This document shows positions 45,885 to 53,588 of a DNA stretch of 64,000 nt, in pieces; the first letter of the stretch is position 1; every line of letters begins with the position of its first letter. A program made the position numbers and the translations under genes. The notes beneath the pieces are model-generated. The model made no database searches, had not been told where the DNA came from, and worked only from the letters and a program-made list of their open reading frames with translations. Source of the stretch: Aestuariivita boseongensis. GTDB taxonomy: Bacteria; Pseudomonadota; Alphaproteobacteria; Rhodobacterales; Rhodobacteraceae. The stretch covers positions 1 to 64,000 of the forward strand of contig NZ_JXYH01000011.1 of assembly GCF_001262635.1 (NCBI RefSeq), given 5' to 3'.

Positions 45885-47252
45885 TCACACCCTGTCGCGG
45901 AAAATGTCGATCTCGAACTGGCTGACATGGGACAGGAGGCGGTCGTATTCCTGTTCTTTCGCGTTCAGGAAAGCCTCGTGGAACAGGGGCGGCAGCACGG
46001 TTTGCATCCAGTCGCTGTCGCGGAAACTGCGCAGGGCATCGGCCATCTGCGTGGGCACCGCATCAAGCCCCAGATCGAAGGGGTTTCCGATGATCGGATC
46101 GGGGGGCGGCATCTCTCCCAGCACCCCGTCAAGGATCGCGCGCAGCAGCACCGCCGTCAACAGATAGGGGTTGGCATCGGCCCCGCCGATACGATGTTCG
46201 ATGCGGCGGTTGGCCCCGTCCCCACCGGGAATGCGGATCGGCAGGAAGCGGTTGTCATGGCCCCAGCCCAGAAGCGTGGGCGCGTAGGCATTGGCCCTCA
46301 GCCTGCGGTACGAGCTGAAATGCGGGGCCATGATCAGCTGCATATCCACCGCCCGATCCAGAAGCCCCGCCACCGCATGGCGCAGGGTGGCGCTGCCCTG
46401 ATCGGTGCCGTCGTCGAAGATGTTCTGCCCGTCCTCGTCCAGCACGCTGACATGCAGGTGCAGGCCCGCACCGTCCAGATCGGGAAAGGGTTTGGGCATG
46501 AAAGTCGCGCCAAACCCGTGACGCCGCGCCACCGCGCGCACGATCAGGCGCAGCAGGGTCAGATCATCAGCCGCCTTCATCACATCGGCGGTATGAGCGA
46601 TGTTGACCTCAAGCATCGCGGTTCCGTTTTCCGAACCCAGCCCGATCACCTCAACCCCGCTGGCCGTGCAGGCCTGGGTGATATCGCGGAACAGATCGCC
46701 GAACAGGTCGAATTCATCCAGATGGCAGGGATCGCGTCCGATCATGGGCCGGCCCGTCACCGGGTGAGGCGGCAGCGCGAGGCCCGGCTGGGACGGGTCA
46801 TAAAGGTAAAACTCAACCTCAAGCGCGGTGACAGGGCGCAGCCCGGCGGTGGCATAATCATCCAGCACCCGCTGCAGCACATGCCGGCACGATGTTTCCA
46901 CCGGGCGGCCATCGGGCCAGACCATGTCGGTCAGCACCCAGGCCGTATCGGCGCGGCTTGGCGACGGAAGCGGATCGCGCGGGGCGCGGGTGACGAAGAT
47001 ATCGCCATCGCCGGTGGCTAGAACCTCGCTGCAATTGGGGATCTCTTCGCCGATGAAATCGACCGTGGGCATCGACAGCGGCACCGCGGCGCGGCCCTTG
47101 TCGATCTTTCCCGCCTGGGCGCGCGGCATCGCCTTGGCGCGCAGCACACCATTCACATCGGGCGTGGCGACGGCGACGGTCTGGATTTCGGGCCGTGTGG
47201 CCAACCAGTCTTCGACGCTTTGATGCGGTCCGGTTGTCTGATCTTTGGCCAC
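45885..47252 (-). CDS. Glutamine synthetase family protein (gamma-glutamylpolyamine synthetase-like)
   Basis: 455 residues with the glutamine synthetase catalytic domain: EVEFYLYDP and ENGTAMLEVNIAH (metal glutamates), the HLHVSV metal histidine segment and RIEHRIGGADANPYL. The N-terminal VATPDVNGVLRAKAMPR fits PuuA-type gamma-glutamylputrescine synthetases more than GlnA. It ligates glutamate to an amine using ATP. A GTG at 47252 preceded by GAGAGGGA is the likely start; the open frame continues 45 codons upstream without conservation. Polyamine-degradation partners are not adjacent. Confidence 0.85.
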   Translation of the reverse strand: MAKDQTTGPHQSVEDWLATRPEIQTVAVATPDVNGVLRAKAMPRAQAGKIDKGRAAVPLSMPTVDFIGEEIPNCSEVLATGDGDIFVTRAPRDPLPSPSRADTAWVLTDMVWPDGRPVETSCRHVLQRVLDDYATAGLRPVTALEVEFYLYDPSQPGLALPPHPVTGRPMIGRDPCHLDEFDLFGDLFRDITQACTASGVEVIGLGSENGTAMLEVNIAHTADVMKAADDLTLLRLIVRAVARRHGFGATFMPKPFPDLDGAGLHLHVSVLDEDGQNIFDDGTDQGSATLRHAVAGLLDRAVDMQLIMAPHFSSYRRLRANAYAPTLLGWGHDNRFLPIRIPGGDGANRRIEHRIGGADANPYLLTAVLLRAILDGVLGEMPPPDPIIGNPFDLGLDAVPTQMADALRSFRDSDWMQTVLPPLFHEAFLNAKEQEYDRLLSHVSQFEIDIFRDRV

Positions 47253-47421
47253 GGCGGGTCCCTCTCGTGGTTGTGGAGGTTTGGTTTCATGCAACACGGC
47301 GCGGTGCCGATCGGTCAAGCCTGCTTGGCCGCGATCCGATCCCGACCTGCGGGATTTGCGCGGAGAACCGGCCAAGAACGCCTGCAAAGGTGAGTTTCCC
47401 TTGCACCTTCATCGCCGTCAG

Positions 47422-47438
47422 TTTAGAATCATTCCAAA
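47422..47438 (+). promoter_or_regulatory. Irr-box-like inverted repeat upstream of nfuA
   Basis: TTTAGAATCATTCCAAA has arms TTTAGAA and TTCCAAA, one mismatch from the perfect TTTAGAA-N3-TTCTAAA. This resembles the iron control element bound by Irr, the haem-sensing Fur-family regulator of alphaproteobacteria. It is immediately upstream of TTGACT (47441-47446), with CATATG at 47464-47469 as a possible -10. ATGCGGTCCGCAT (47454-47466), a near-perfect palindrome, lies in the spacer. Placement before a Fe-S biogenesis gene fits Irr control. Confidence 0.5.
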
Positions 47439-47500
47439 CCTTGACTTAATCCGATGCGGTCCGCATATGGAAAAGACCGCGCTTTAGGAGGCCGCACACG

Positions 47501-48064
47501 ATGTTCATTCAAACCGAATCCACGCCGAACCCGGCCACGTTGAAATTCCTGCCCGGCCAGACCGTGCTTGAGATGGGCACCGCCGATTTCCCCAGCGCGG
47601 ACACGGCTGACAAATCGCCCCTCGCGACCCGCGTTTTCGCGGTAAACGGCGTCACCGGCGTGTTCTTCGGCAATGATTTCGTCACCGTGACCAAGGAAGA
47701 CGCGGTGGAATGGGACCATATCAAACCCGCGATCCTGGGCGCGATCATGGAGCATTACCAATCCGGCGATCCGGTGATGGCCGGCGATCACGAGCCCGCC
47801 AGCGGCCATGCCGAACATACCGGTGAGAACGCAGAAATCGTGGGTCAGATCAAGGAATTGCTGGACAGCCGCGTGCGCCCCGCCGTGGCCCAAGATGGCG
47901 GCGACATCACCTTCCACGGCTTTGACCGCGGGGTGGTCTATCTGCACATGCAGGGCGCCTGCGCGGGCTGCCCGTCGTCGACCCTGACACTGAAAATGGG
48001 GATCGAGAACCTGCTGCGCCACTATATCCCCGAAGTGACCGAGGTGCGCCCGGTTGCCGTCTGA
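47501..48064 (+). CDS. nfuA: NfuA-type Fe-S cluster scaffold/carrier
   Basis: 187 residues: an N-terminal Nfu_N domain (MFIQTESTPNPATLKFLPG, as in mitochondrial Nfu1) and a C-terminal NifU-like domain with the cluster-binding C154-A-G-C157. It accepts [4Fe-4S] clusters and hands them to client enzymes. TTTAGGAGG precedes the ATG by about 9 bp. An Irr-like box and a candidate promoter lie upstream, pointing to iron-responsive expression. Confidence 0.93.
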   Translation: MFIQTESTPNPATLKFLPGQTVLEMGTADFPSADTADKSPLATRVFAVNGVTGVFFGNDFVTVTKEDAVEWDHIKPAILGAIMEHYQSGDPVMAGDHEPASGHAEHTGENAEIVGQIKELLDSRVRPAVAQDGGDITFHGFDRGVVYLHMQGACAGCPSSTLTLKMGIENLLRHYIPEVTEVRPVAV

Positions 48065-48091
48065 CGCAACCTGCAACGGAATATCCACGAC

Positions 48092-48122
48092 CGGGCGCTG
48101 CTTCTGCGGCGCCCGTCTTGTT
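48092..48122 (+). terminator. Probable terminator after nfuA
   Basis: CGGGCGC (48092-48098) pairs with GCGCCCG (48109-48115), with a 10-nt loop, followed by TCTTGTTA. It lies 27 bp past the nfuA stop and before tsaB. The U tract is interrupted, so termination may be partial. Confidence 0.5.
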
Positions 48123-48133
48123 AGAGGCGTATC

Positions 48134-48793
48134 GTGACTGCAAACCCCACACTTCTGGCCTTTGACACCTCTGGCCCGTGGTGCACGGCGGCGCTGATCC
48201 ATGACGGACGGCTGACGGTTCGCACCGATGACATGGCCAAGGGGCAAGCCGAACACCTGATGCCGATGCTGCAAGAGATGCTTGCGGATCAGGGCTTGGG
48301 GTTCACCGATCTAGATGGCATTGGCGTGGGCGTGGGCCCAGGGAATTTCACCGGCATCCGGATTTCTGTGTCGGCCGCAAGGGGGCTGGCCTTGGGCCTG
48401 GGCAAACCGGCGATCGGCGTGTCTCTGCTGGAGGCGCTGGTCTATGACACCGCGCGCCCCGCGATTGCTGTGGCCGATGCGCGGCAAGGCCGGATCTATG
48501 CGCAGTATTTCGGCGCGAATGGCCCGGATGATCCGATGATGTTGGATCTGGAGAGCGATCCCGTGCCTGACGCGTGGATCCAGGAAAAACCCGTGCTGAT
48601 CGGTGCCGGAGGCGATGCCTTGGCCAAGCTGACCCACAGTGCCGTGGAAACACCGCCCACCCCGCTGAACGAGGCCATCGCCCGCATCGCGCTCACCCGG
48701 TTGGACGACCCCTATGTCCCGCCTGCCCCCTTGTATCTGCGCCCCGCCGATGCGGCCCCTGCGCGCGATACGGCCCCGGTGATCCTGGATTGA
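48134..48793 (+). CDS. tsaB: tRNA t6A biosynthesis protein TsaB
   Basis: 219-residue ASKHA-fold protein: LLAFDTSGPWCTAAL, then GVGVGPGNFTGIRISVSAARGLALG, the TsaB signature. It partners TsaD and TsaE in making threonylcarbamoyladenosine at position 37 of ANN-decoding tRNAs. It starts with GTG at 48134 and overlaps the RimI gene's TTG by 4 bp, the usual tsaB-rimI pairing. Confidence 0.93.
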   Translation: MTANPTLLAFDTSGPWCTAALIHDGRLTVRTDDMAKGQAEHLMPMLQEMLADQGLGFTDLDGIGVGVGPGNFTGIRISVSAARGLALGLGKPAIGVSLLEALVYDTARPAIAVADARQGRIYAQYFGANGPDDPMMLDLESDPVPDAWIQEKPVLIGAGGDALAKLTHSAVETPPTPLNEAIARIALTRLDDPYVPPAPLYLRPADAAPARDTAPVILD

Positions 48794-49212
48794 TCGCGCC
48801 CGAGGATATGGCCGCCATCCACAAGGCGGCCTTCACCCAGTCGCGGCCGTGGAGCGCGGAGGAGTTTACCTCGCTGCTGGCGCACCCGTCGGTCTTTGCA
48901 TGTGGCGACAGCCGCGCCTTTGCGCTGGTGCGCGTGATCGTGGATGAGGCCGAATTGCTGACCATCGCCACTCATCCCCTGTTCCAGCGCCAGGGCCACG
49001 CCCGTGCGGTGATGGACGCCTGGCAGGATGAGGCCTCCAAGCGCGGCGCGACCCATGGGTTTCTGGAGGTTGCGTCCGACAACAGTGCCGCGCGGCACCT
49101 CTATCAAGACTGCGGGTTTTCCCAGACGGGCCTGCGCCAAGCCTACTATCCGCGCAAGGGCGCGCAGGCTGCTGACGCGGTGATCATGGCGCGGGATCTG
49201 ACCCAAGGTTAG
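48790..49212 (+). CDS. rimI: Ribosomal protein S18-alanine N-acetyltransferase RimI-like
   Basis: About 140-residue GNAT acetyltransferase. The acetyl-CoA pocket is LTIATHPLFQRQGHARAVM (motif A Q/R-x-x-G-x-A), followed by FLEVASDNSAARHLYQDCGF. Family members acetylate the N-terminal alanine of S18 or other proteins. The likely start is a TTG whose last two bases begin the tsaB stop (TTGA overlap); ATG at 48808 would remove six residues. Position behind tsaB supports the RimI name. Confidence 0.85.
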   Translation: MIAPEDMAAIHKAAFTQSRPWSAEEFTSLLAHPSVFACGDSRAFALVRVIVDEAELLTIATHPLFQRQGHARAVMDAWQDEASKRGATHGFLEVASDNSAARHLYQDCGFSQTGLRQAYYPRKGAQAADAVIMARDLTQG

Positions 49213-49360
49213 CACCGACCCACAGGCTTAAAACCCCAAGAATCGGTTGACCCTCGTCCCCTCCTGCGGCCTTATTTGCACCGATCTTAAACCGATCTGA
49301 GACGTTTTCGGGCTGCACCAACAGGGACAGCCCCAATCAGAACCAATTGGGAGTAATCTT

Positions 49361-50359
49361 ATGTCCTTCATGACAAAAATCATGGGTACAGCCGCGGCCC
49401 TGGCGATGAGCGCGACCGCCGCTCTGGCCGAGCCTGCGCTAATCTTCGACCTTGGCGGCAAGTTCGACAAATCCTTCAACGAAGCCGCTCATAACGGCGC
49501 GCAACGCTGGGCCGAGGAAACCGGCGGCTCCTATCGCGAGATCGAACTGCAGTCCGAAGCCCAGCGCGAACAGGCGCTGCGCCGCTTTGCCGAATCCGGT
49601 GCAAACCCGGTGATCACCATGGGCTTTGCCATGGCAGACGCGCTGTCGGTCGTGGCCCCGGAATACCCCGACACGAAATTCGTGGCCGTGGATGTGACAT
49701 GGCTGGAGGCACCGAACATCCGTCAGATCGGCTTTGCCGAACATGAGGGCTCGTACCTTGTGGGCATGATGGCCGCGATGGCGTCTGAAACCGGCACCGT
49801 GGGCTTTGTCGGTGGCATGGACATCCCGCTGATCCGCCACTTTGGCTGCGGCTATGCTCAGGGCGTGAAGGCCGTGAACCCAGATGCCACCATCATCGCC
49901 AACATGACCGGCACGACCCCTGCGGCCTGGAACGACCCGGTGAAAGGGTCCGAGCTGACCAAGGCGCAGATCAGCCAAGGCGCAGACGTGGTCTATGCCG
50001 CGGCAGGCGGCACCGGCGTGGGCGTTCTGCGCACTGCGGCCGATGAAGGCATCCTGTCGATCGGCGTGGACAGCAACCAGAACTACCTGCACCCCGGTCA
50101 GGTCCTGACCTCGATGCTGAAGCGTGTGGACGTGGCCGTCTATGACGCGATGAAAGCTGGCGCGGATCTGGAGACCGGCGTCTTCACGATGGGCCTGGCC
50201 AATGACGGCGTCGGCTATGCGCTGGACGAGTTCAACGCCGAGCTGGTGTCGGACGAGATGAAAGCCGCTGTGGACGCCGCGCGTGAGAAGATCATCAACG
50301 GTGATCTGGAAGTCGTGGCGTATTACACCAACGACAACTGCCCGGCGATTGATTTCTGA
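49361..50359 (+). CDS. BMP-family ABC transporter substrate-binding protein
   Basis: 332 residues: a Sec signal (ALA|E at about 23), then a Bmp/PnrA-type periplasmic-binding fold starting LIFDLGGKFDKSFNEAAHNG, the sequence that distinguishes nucleoside-binding BMP proteins. No lipobox is present, so it is free in the periplasm. It feeds the ATPase and two permeases encoded from 50828 to 54553. A strong terminator directly after it would give it a separate, more abundant transcript than the membrane parts. Confidence 0.92.
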   Translation: MSFMTKIMGTAAALAMSATAALAEPALIFDLGGKFDKSFNEAAHNGAQRWAEETGGSYREIELQSEAQREQALRRFAESGANPVITMGFAMADALSVVAPEYPDTKFVAVDVTWLEAPNIRQIGFAEHEGSYLVGMMAAMASETGTVGFVGGMDIPLIRHFGCGYAQGVKAVNPDATIIANMTGTTPAAWNDPVKGSELTKAQISQGADVVYAAAGGTGVGVLRTAADEGILSIGVDSNQNYLHPGQVLTSMLKRVDVAVYDAMKAGADLETGVFTMGLANDGVGYALDEFNAELVSDEMKAAVDAAREKIINGDLEVVAYYTNDNCPAIDF

Positions 50360-50384
50360 TTACTGGGTTAGATGTATGAGAGAG

Positions 50385-50416
50385 GGCCGCGCTGAGAGAT
50401 TGGCGCGGCCTTTTTT
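50385..50416 (+). terminator. Intrinsic terminator after the BMP gene
   Basis: GGCCGCGC (50385-50392) pairs with GCGCGGCC (50403-50410), a 10-nt loop between, followed by six T and, a few bases on, seven more. It is the clearest Rho-independent terminator in the window, 25 bp after the stop. Confidence 0.9.
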
Positions 50417-50827
50417 GTGTGTTTTTTTGGATCGCTTTGACCCCTGTTCGGACCAGAGGAACTGCCGACCTGCACGGAATCAAGGCGAATCCGCCGTGCA
50501 TCCATTGCCGACAGGTGTTTTGCCTAGGCAAAACACCGAAAGGGCCAGACCGCCCCAACGGGCTGGCGATTTGGCAGACGTAAGCGCACCTATCTAAACC
50601 AGGAGTTTGCTTGGGTGCCATAAACCGCACTGAACGGATGCCGGATCGCCACCCCGCGGTCTGGCAGTTCACGGCTTACCGTTTCGTAAGGTGACAGAGG
50701 CGGCATTCACCACCGTGCAGATCAAACCTCGGGCACAGCTCTGTCCCCAACACAACCCCCCAACATTTCCGCCTCGTCAGGTCTGGGCAAACCGGCTAAG
50801 CTCTGCAAAACTCACACCAATTTTCAG
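50417..50827. other. Intergenic region with several hairpins before the importer ATPase gene
   Basis: 411 bp with no convincing gene. After the terminator come an inverted repeat TGCACGG (50471-50477) / CCGTGCA (50494-50500), the long palindrome at 50514-50537, and a small CTTAC/GTAAG stem near 50678-50692. The promoter of the ATPase-permease genes must be here if the terminator is efficient; I cannot pick a -35/-10 with confidence. Confidence 0.45.
50514..50537. repeat. 24-bp perfect palindrome
   Basis: Each half reads GGTGTTTTGCCT inward; the centre is CCTAGG. It forms a 12-bp perfect dyad in the 5' region of the ABC ATPase gene. It could be a regulator's operator or a member of the modular palindrome family seen at 52405-52473 and 59432-59562, which also have short A/T-rich arms around a fixed core. 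Confidence 0.6.
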
Positions 50828-52381
50828 ATGGGGTCGGCGGGTATGGCCAGTGCAGCACCAGCGATTGAACTCAAAGGCATCTCGAAAGCCTTTGGGCCGG
50901 TTCAGGCCAACAAGGATATCTCGATCAGCGTCCCGCGCGGGACGATCCATGGGATCATCGGTGAAAACGGGGCGGGCAAATCCACGCTGATGAGCATCCT
51001 CTACGGATTTTACAAGGCTGACGCCGGAGAGATCTTTATCGGCGGGAAAAAGACCGACATTCCTGACAGTCAGGCCGCGATTGCGGCGGGGATCGGGATG
51101 GTGTTCCAGCACTTCAAGCTGGTGGAAAACTTCACCGTTTTGGAGAACATCATTCTGGGGGCGGAAGATGGCGGGCTGCTCGCCCCGTCGCTGTCGAAAG
51201 CGCGTAAGGAACTGATTGCGCTGGAAAAAGAATACGGACTGCAGGTGGACCCCGATGCGGTGATCGAGGATCTGGGCGTGGGCAAGCAGCAGCGGGTCGA
51301 GATCCTCAAGGCGCTTTATCGGCGCGCCGATATCCTGATTTTGGACGAACCCACGGGCGTGCTGACCCCGGCCGAGGCCGATCAGCTCTTTCGCATTCTG
51401 GGGCGGCTGCGGGATGAGGGGAAGACCACGATCCTGATCACCCACAAGCTGCGCGAGATCATGGAGATCACCGACAATGTCAGCGTCATGCGGCGCGGAG
51501 AGATGGTGGGCCATGTAAAAACCTCCGAGACCGGGCCGGAGCAGCTGGCCGAGCTGATGGTGGGCCGGAAGGTGCTGTTGCGTGTCGACAAGGCGCCCGC
51601 GAAACCCGGGGCACCTGTGCTGGAGGTCGAAAACCTCCGCGTCGTGGACGAGGCCGGGGTGGAACGCGTGAAGGGCATCGACCTGACAGTGCGCGCGGGC
51701 GAGATCCTGGGGATTGCAGGGGTTGCGGGTAACGGGCAGTCGGAGCTTCTGGAGGTTCTGGGCGGGATGCGCGACGGCACCGGGTCGGTCCAGCTGAACG
51801 GGCAGGCGCTGGACCTGTCGGGCCGGTATTCGGACGGCCAATCGCGCCGGGCACGGGGCATTGCGCATGTGCCCGAGGACCGGCAGCGCGAAGGGCTGAT
51901 CATGGACTATCACGCCTGGGAAAACGTGGCCTTCGGCTATCACCACGATCCGAAATACCAGCGCAATGCGCTGTTCATGGATAATGCCGCCCTGCGCGCG
52001 GACACCGAAGCCAAGATGAAAACCTTTGACGTGCGCCCGCCCGATCCGTGGCTGAAGGCCAAGAATTTCTCGGGCGGAAACCAGCAGAAGATCGTTGTCG
52101 CGCGCGAGATTGAGCGGAATCCCGATCTGCTGCTGGTGGGGCAGCCCACGCGCGGCGTGGATATCGGCGCGATCGAGTTCATTCACCAGCAGATCGTGGC
52201 CCTGCGCGATCAGGGCAAGGCGATCCTGTTGGTGTCGGTGGAGTTGGAAGAGATCTTCGGCCTGGCTGACCGGATTGCGGTGATGTTTGACGGCCGGATC
52301 ATGGGCGAACGCATGCCGGATCAGACCAACGAAAAGGAACTGGGCCTGCTGATGGCTGGCGTGAGCGGGGAGGCGGCGTGA
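50828..52381 (+). CDS. ABC transporter ATP-binding protein (nucleoside/BMP type, two ATPase domains)
   Basis: 517 residues with two ABC modules. The first has Walker A GENGAGKST, signature LGVGKQQRVEI and Walker B ILILDEPTGVLTP. The second has a degenerate Walker A GVAGNGQSE, signature FSGGNQQKIV and LLLVGQPTRGVD. This tandem arrangement is normal for sugar/nucleoside importers of the RbsA/NupA class. The start is ATG 50828 or 50843; neither has an obvious ribosome-binding site. Its TGA shares a base with the ATG of a 37-codon frame that leads to the permease gene. Confidence 0.93.
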   Translation: MGSAGMASAAPAIELKGISKAFGPVQANKDISISVPRGTIHGIIGENGAGKSTLMSILYGFYKADAGEIFIGGKKTDIPDSQAAIAAGIGMVFQHFKLVENFTVLENIILGAEDGGLLAPSLSKARKELIALEKEYGLQVDPDAVIEDLGVGKQQRVEILKALYRRADILILDEPTGVLTPAEADQLFRILGRLRDEGKTTILITHKLREIMEITDNVSVMRRGEMVGHVKTSETGPEQLAELMVGRKVLLRVDKAPAKPGAPVLEVENLRVVDEAGVERVKGIDLTVRAGEILGIAGVAGNGQSELLEVLGGMRDGTGSVQLNGQALDLSGRYSDGQSRRARGIAHVPEDRQREGLIMDYHAWENVAFGYHHDPKYQRNALFMDNAALRADTEAKMKTFDVRPPDPWLKAKNFSGGNQQKIVVAREIERNPDLLLVGQPTRGVDIGAIEFIHQQIVALRDQGKAILLVSVELEEIFGLADRIAVMFDGRIMGERMPDQTNEKELGLLMAGVSGEAA

Positions 52382-52494
52382 TGGCGCGCAGGGTTGGCTG
52401 GGGCGCAAGGATTTTCGAAAATCCTTGCAACGCAATTTCGAAATTGCGTGTCAAGCCGCTTCCAAGCGGCTTGGTCGCGCGGAGATCTGACTGA
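52381..52494 (+). CDS. Possible 37-residue ORF made of three palindromes, coupling ATPase and permease genes
   Basis: ATG at 52381 shares its A with the ATPase TGA; the frame runs 37 codons without a stop and ends in a TGA at 52492-52494 that shares its A with the permease ATG. The encoded peptide (MARRVGWGARIFENP at its start) is basic and has no known domain. Nearly all of it is read from three adjacent palindromes. It could be a passive translational bridge that keeps coupling across an inserted repeat rather than a functional peptide. Confidence is in the frame, not in a product. Confidence 0.35.
   Translation: MARRVGWGARIFENPCNAISKLRVKPLPSGLVARRSD
52405..52473. repeat. Cluster of three tandem palindromes between ABC genes
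   Basis: (1) 52405-52428, halves GCAAGGATTTTC, perfect. (2) 52430-52449, halves ACGCAATTTC, perfect. (3) 52452-52473, arms CAAGCCGCTT and AAGCGGCTTG around CC. The first two share a TTTCGAAA-type centre. No other gene junction of this operon has such an insert; the permease-permease junction is a 1-bp overlap. The cluster looks like an inserted palindromic repeat. Confidence 0.75.
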
Positions 52495-53588
52495 TGGAAA
52501 AGATGCCACATTGGGCCGATGTGATCCTGATCCCGCTGATCTCGCTGATCCTGGCGGCGATCCTGTCGGCGCTGGTGATCCTCGCCATTGGCGAAGACCC
52601 CGTGGCCGCCGTCAAGCTGATGGTTCAAGGCGCATTGGGGTCGACCTATGGCTGGGGCTATACGCTCTACTACGCCACCAATTTCATGTTCACCGGGTTG
52701 GCGGTGGCGGTGGCCTTCCACGCGCGGATGTTCAATATCGGCGGCGAAGGTCAGGCGATGCTGGGCGGGCTGGGCGTGGCCCTTGTCTGCCTGCTGATCC
52801 CTTGGCCGCATTGGTCGCTGGCGCTGATCGCGGCGATCCTGGCCTCCATGGCCTTTGGCGCACTTTGGGCGGCGATCCCGGCCTATCTGCAGGCCAAACG
52901 CGGCAGCCACATCGTGATCACCACCATCATGTTCAACTTCATCGCCGCGGCGGTGCTGAACTATGTGCTGGTCAATCTGCTCAGGCCCGAAGGGTCGATG
53001 GACCCGGCCACCGCGCGCTTTCCCGAAACGGTTCATCTGCCCACGCTGCATGAGATGCTGGCGCCCATTGGCATCAATTTCTCACGCGCGGCGCCGGCCA
53101 ATATCAGCCTTCTGGTGGCGGTTGCCGCCTGCGTCATTGTCTGGCTGCTGATCTGGCGCACGCGTCTGGGATACGAGATCCGCGCCTATGGTCATTCCGA
53201 GACAGGCGCATTGTATGCCGGCATTTCGCCGGTGAAGATCACGATGATCGCCATGCTGATTTCCGGCGCGCTGGCCGGCCTGATGGCCATCAACAATGTC
53301 ATGGGCGAGGCCGAAAGGCTGGTGATGAACGCCACGGAAGGCGCCGGGTTCATCGGCATTGCCGTGGCGCTGATGGGGCGCAGCCATCCGTTTGGCGTGT
53401 TTCTGGCCGCGATCCTCTTTGGGTTCCTCTATCAGGGCGGGGCGGAACTGGCGCTGTGGACGTCGATCCCGCGTGAGCTGATCGTGGTCATTCAAGCGCT
53501 GGTGATCCTCTTTACCGGAGCATTGGACAACATGGTGCGCATGCCGCTTGAGAAGCTGTTCTTGCGGATGAACCGGGGGAAAAGCTGA
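52494..53588 (+). CDS. ABC transporter permease (BMP/nucleoside importer), subunit 1
   Basis: 364-residue membrane protein with about nine helices and the branched-chain/ribose permease core: FNIGGEGQAMLGG, then GSHIVITTIMFNFIAAAVLNY and NATEGAGFIGIAVALMGRSHP. It forms half of the translocation pore with the next gene's product. It overlaps that gene by 1 bp. Its own start follows the palindrome cluster, with AGATCTGACTG as a poor ribosome-binding site, which makes coupling to upstream translation likely. Confidence 0.92.
   Translation: MEKMPHWADVILIPLISLILAAILSALVILAIGEDPVAAVKLMVQGALGSTYGWGYTLYYATNFMFTGLAVAVAFHARMFNIGGEGQAMLGGLGVALVCLLIPWPHWSLALIAAILASMAFGALWAAIPAYLQAKRGSHIVITTIMFNFIAAAVLNYVLVNLLRPEGSMDPATARFPETVHLPTLHEMLAPIGINFSRAAPANISLLVAVAACVIVWLLIWRTRLGYEIRAYGHSETGALYAGISPVKITMIAMLISGALAGLMAINNVMGEAERLVMNATEGAGFIGIAVALMGRSHPFGVFLAAILFGFLYQGGAELALWTSIPRELIVVIQALVILFTGALDNMVRMPLEKLFLRMNRGKS

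Noticed and set aside
52394-53053. 219-codon plus-strand frame across the palindrome cluster and permease start
   Set aside because: It enters the permease gene in the wrong frame and becomes Arg/Gly-rich; the permease frame from 52494 is conserved.
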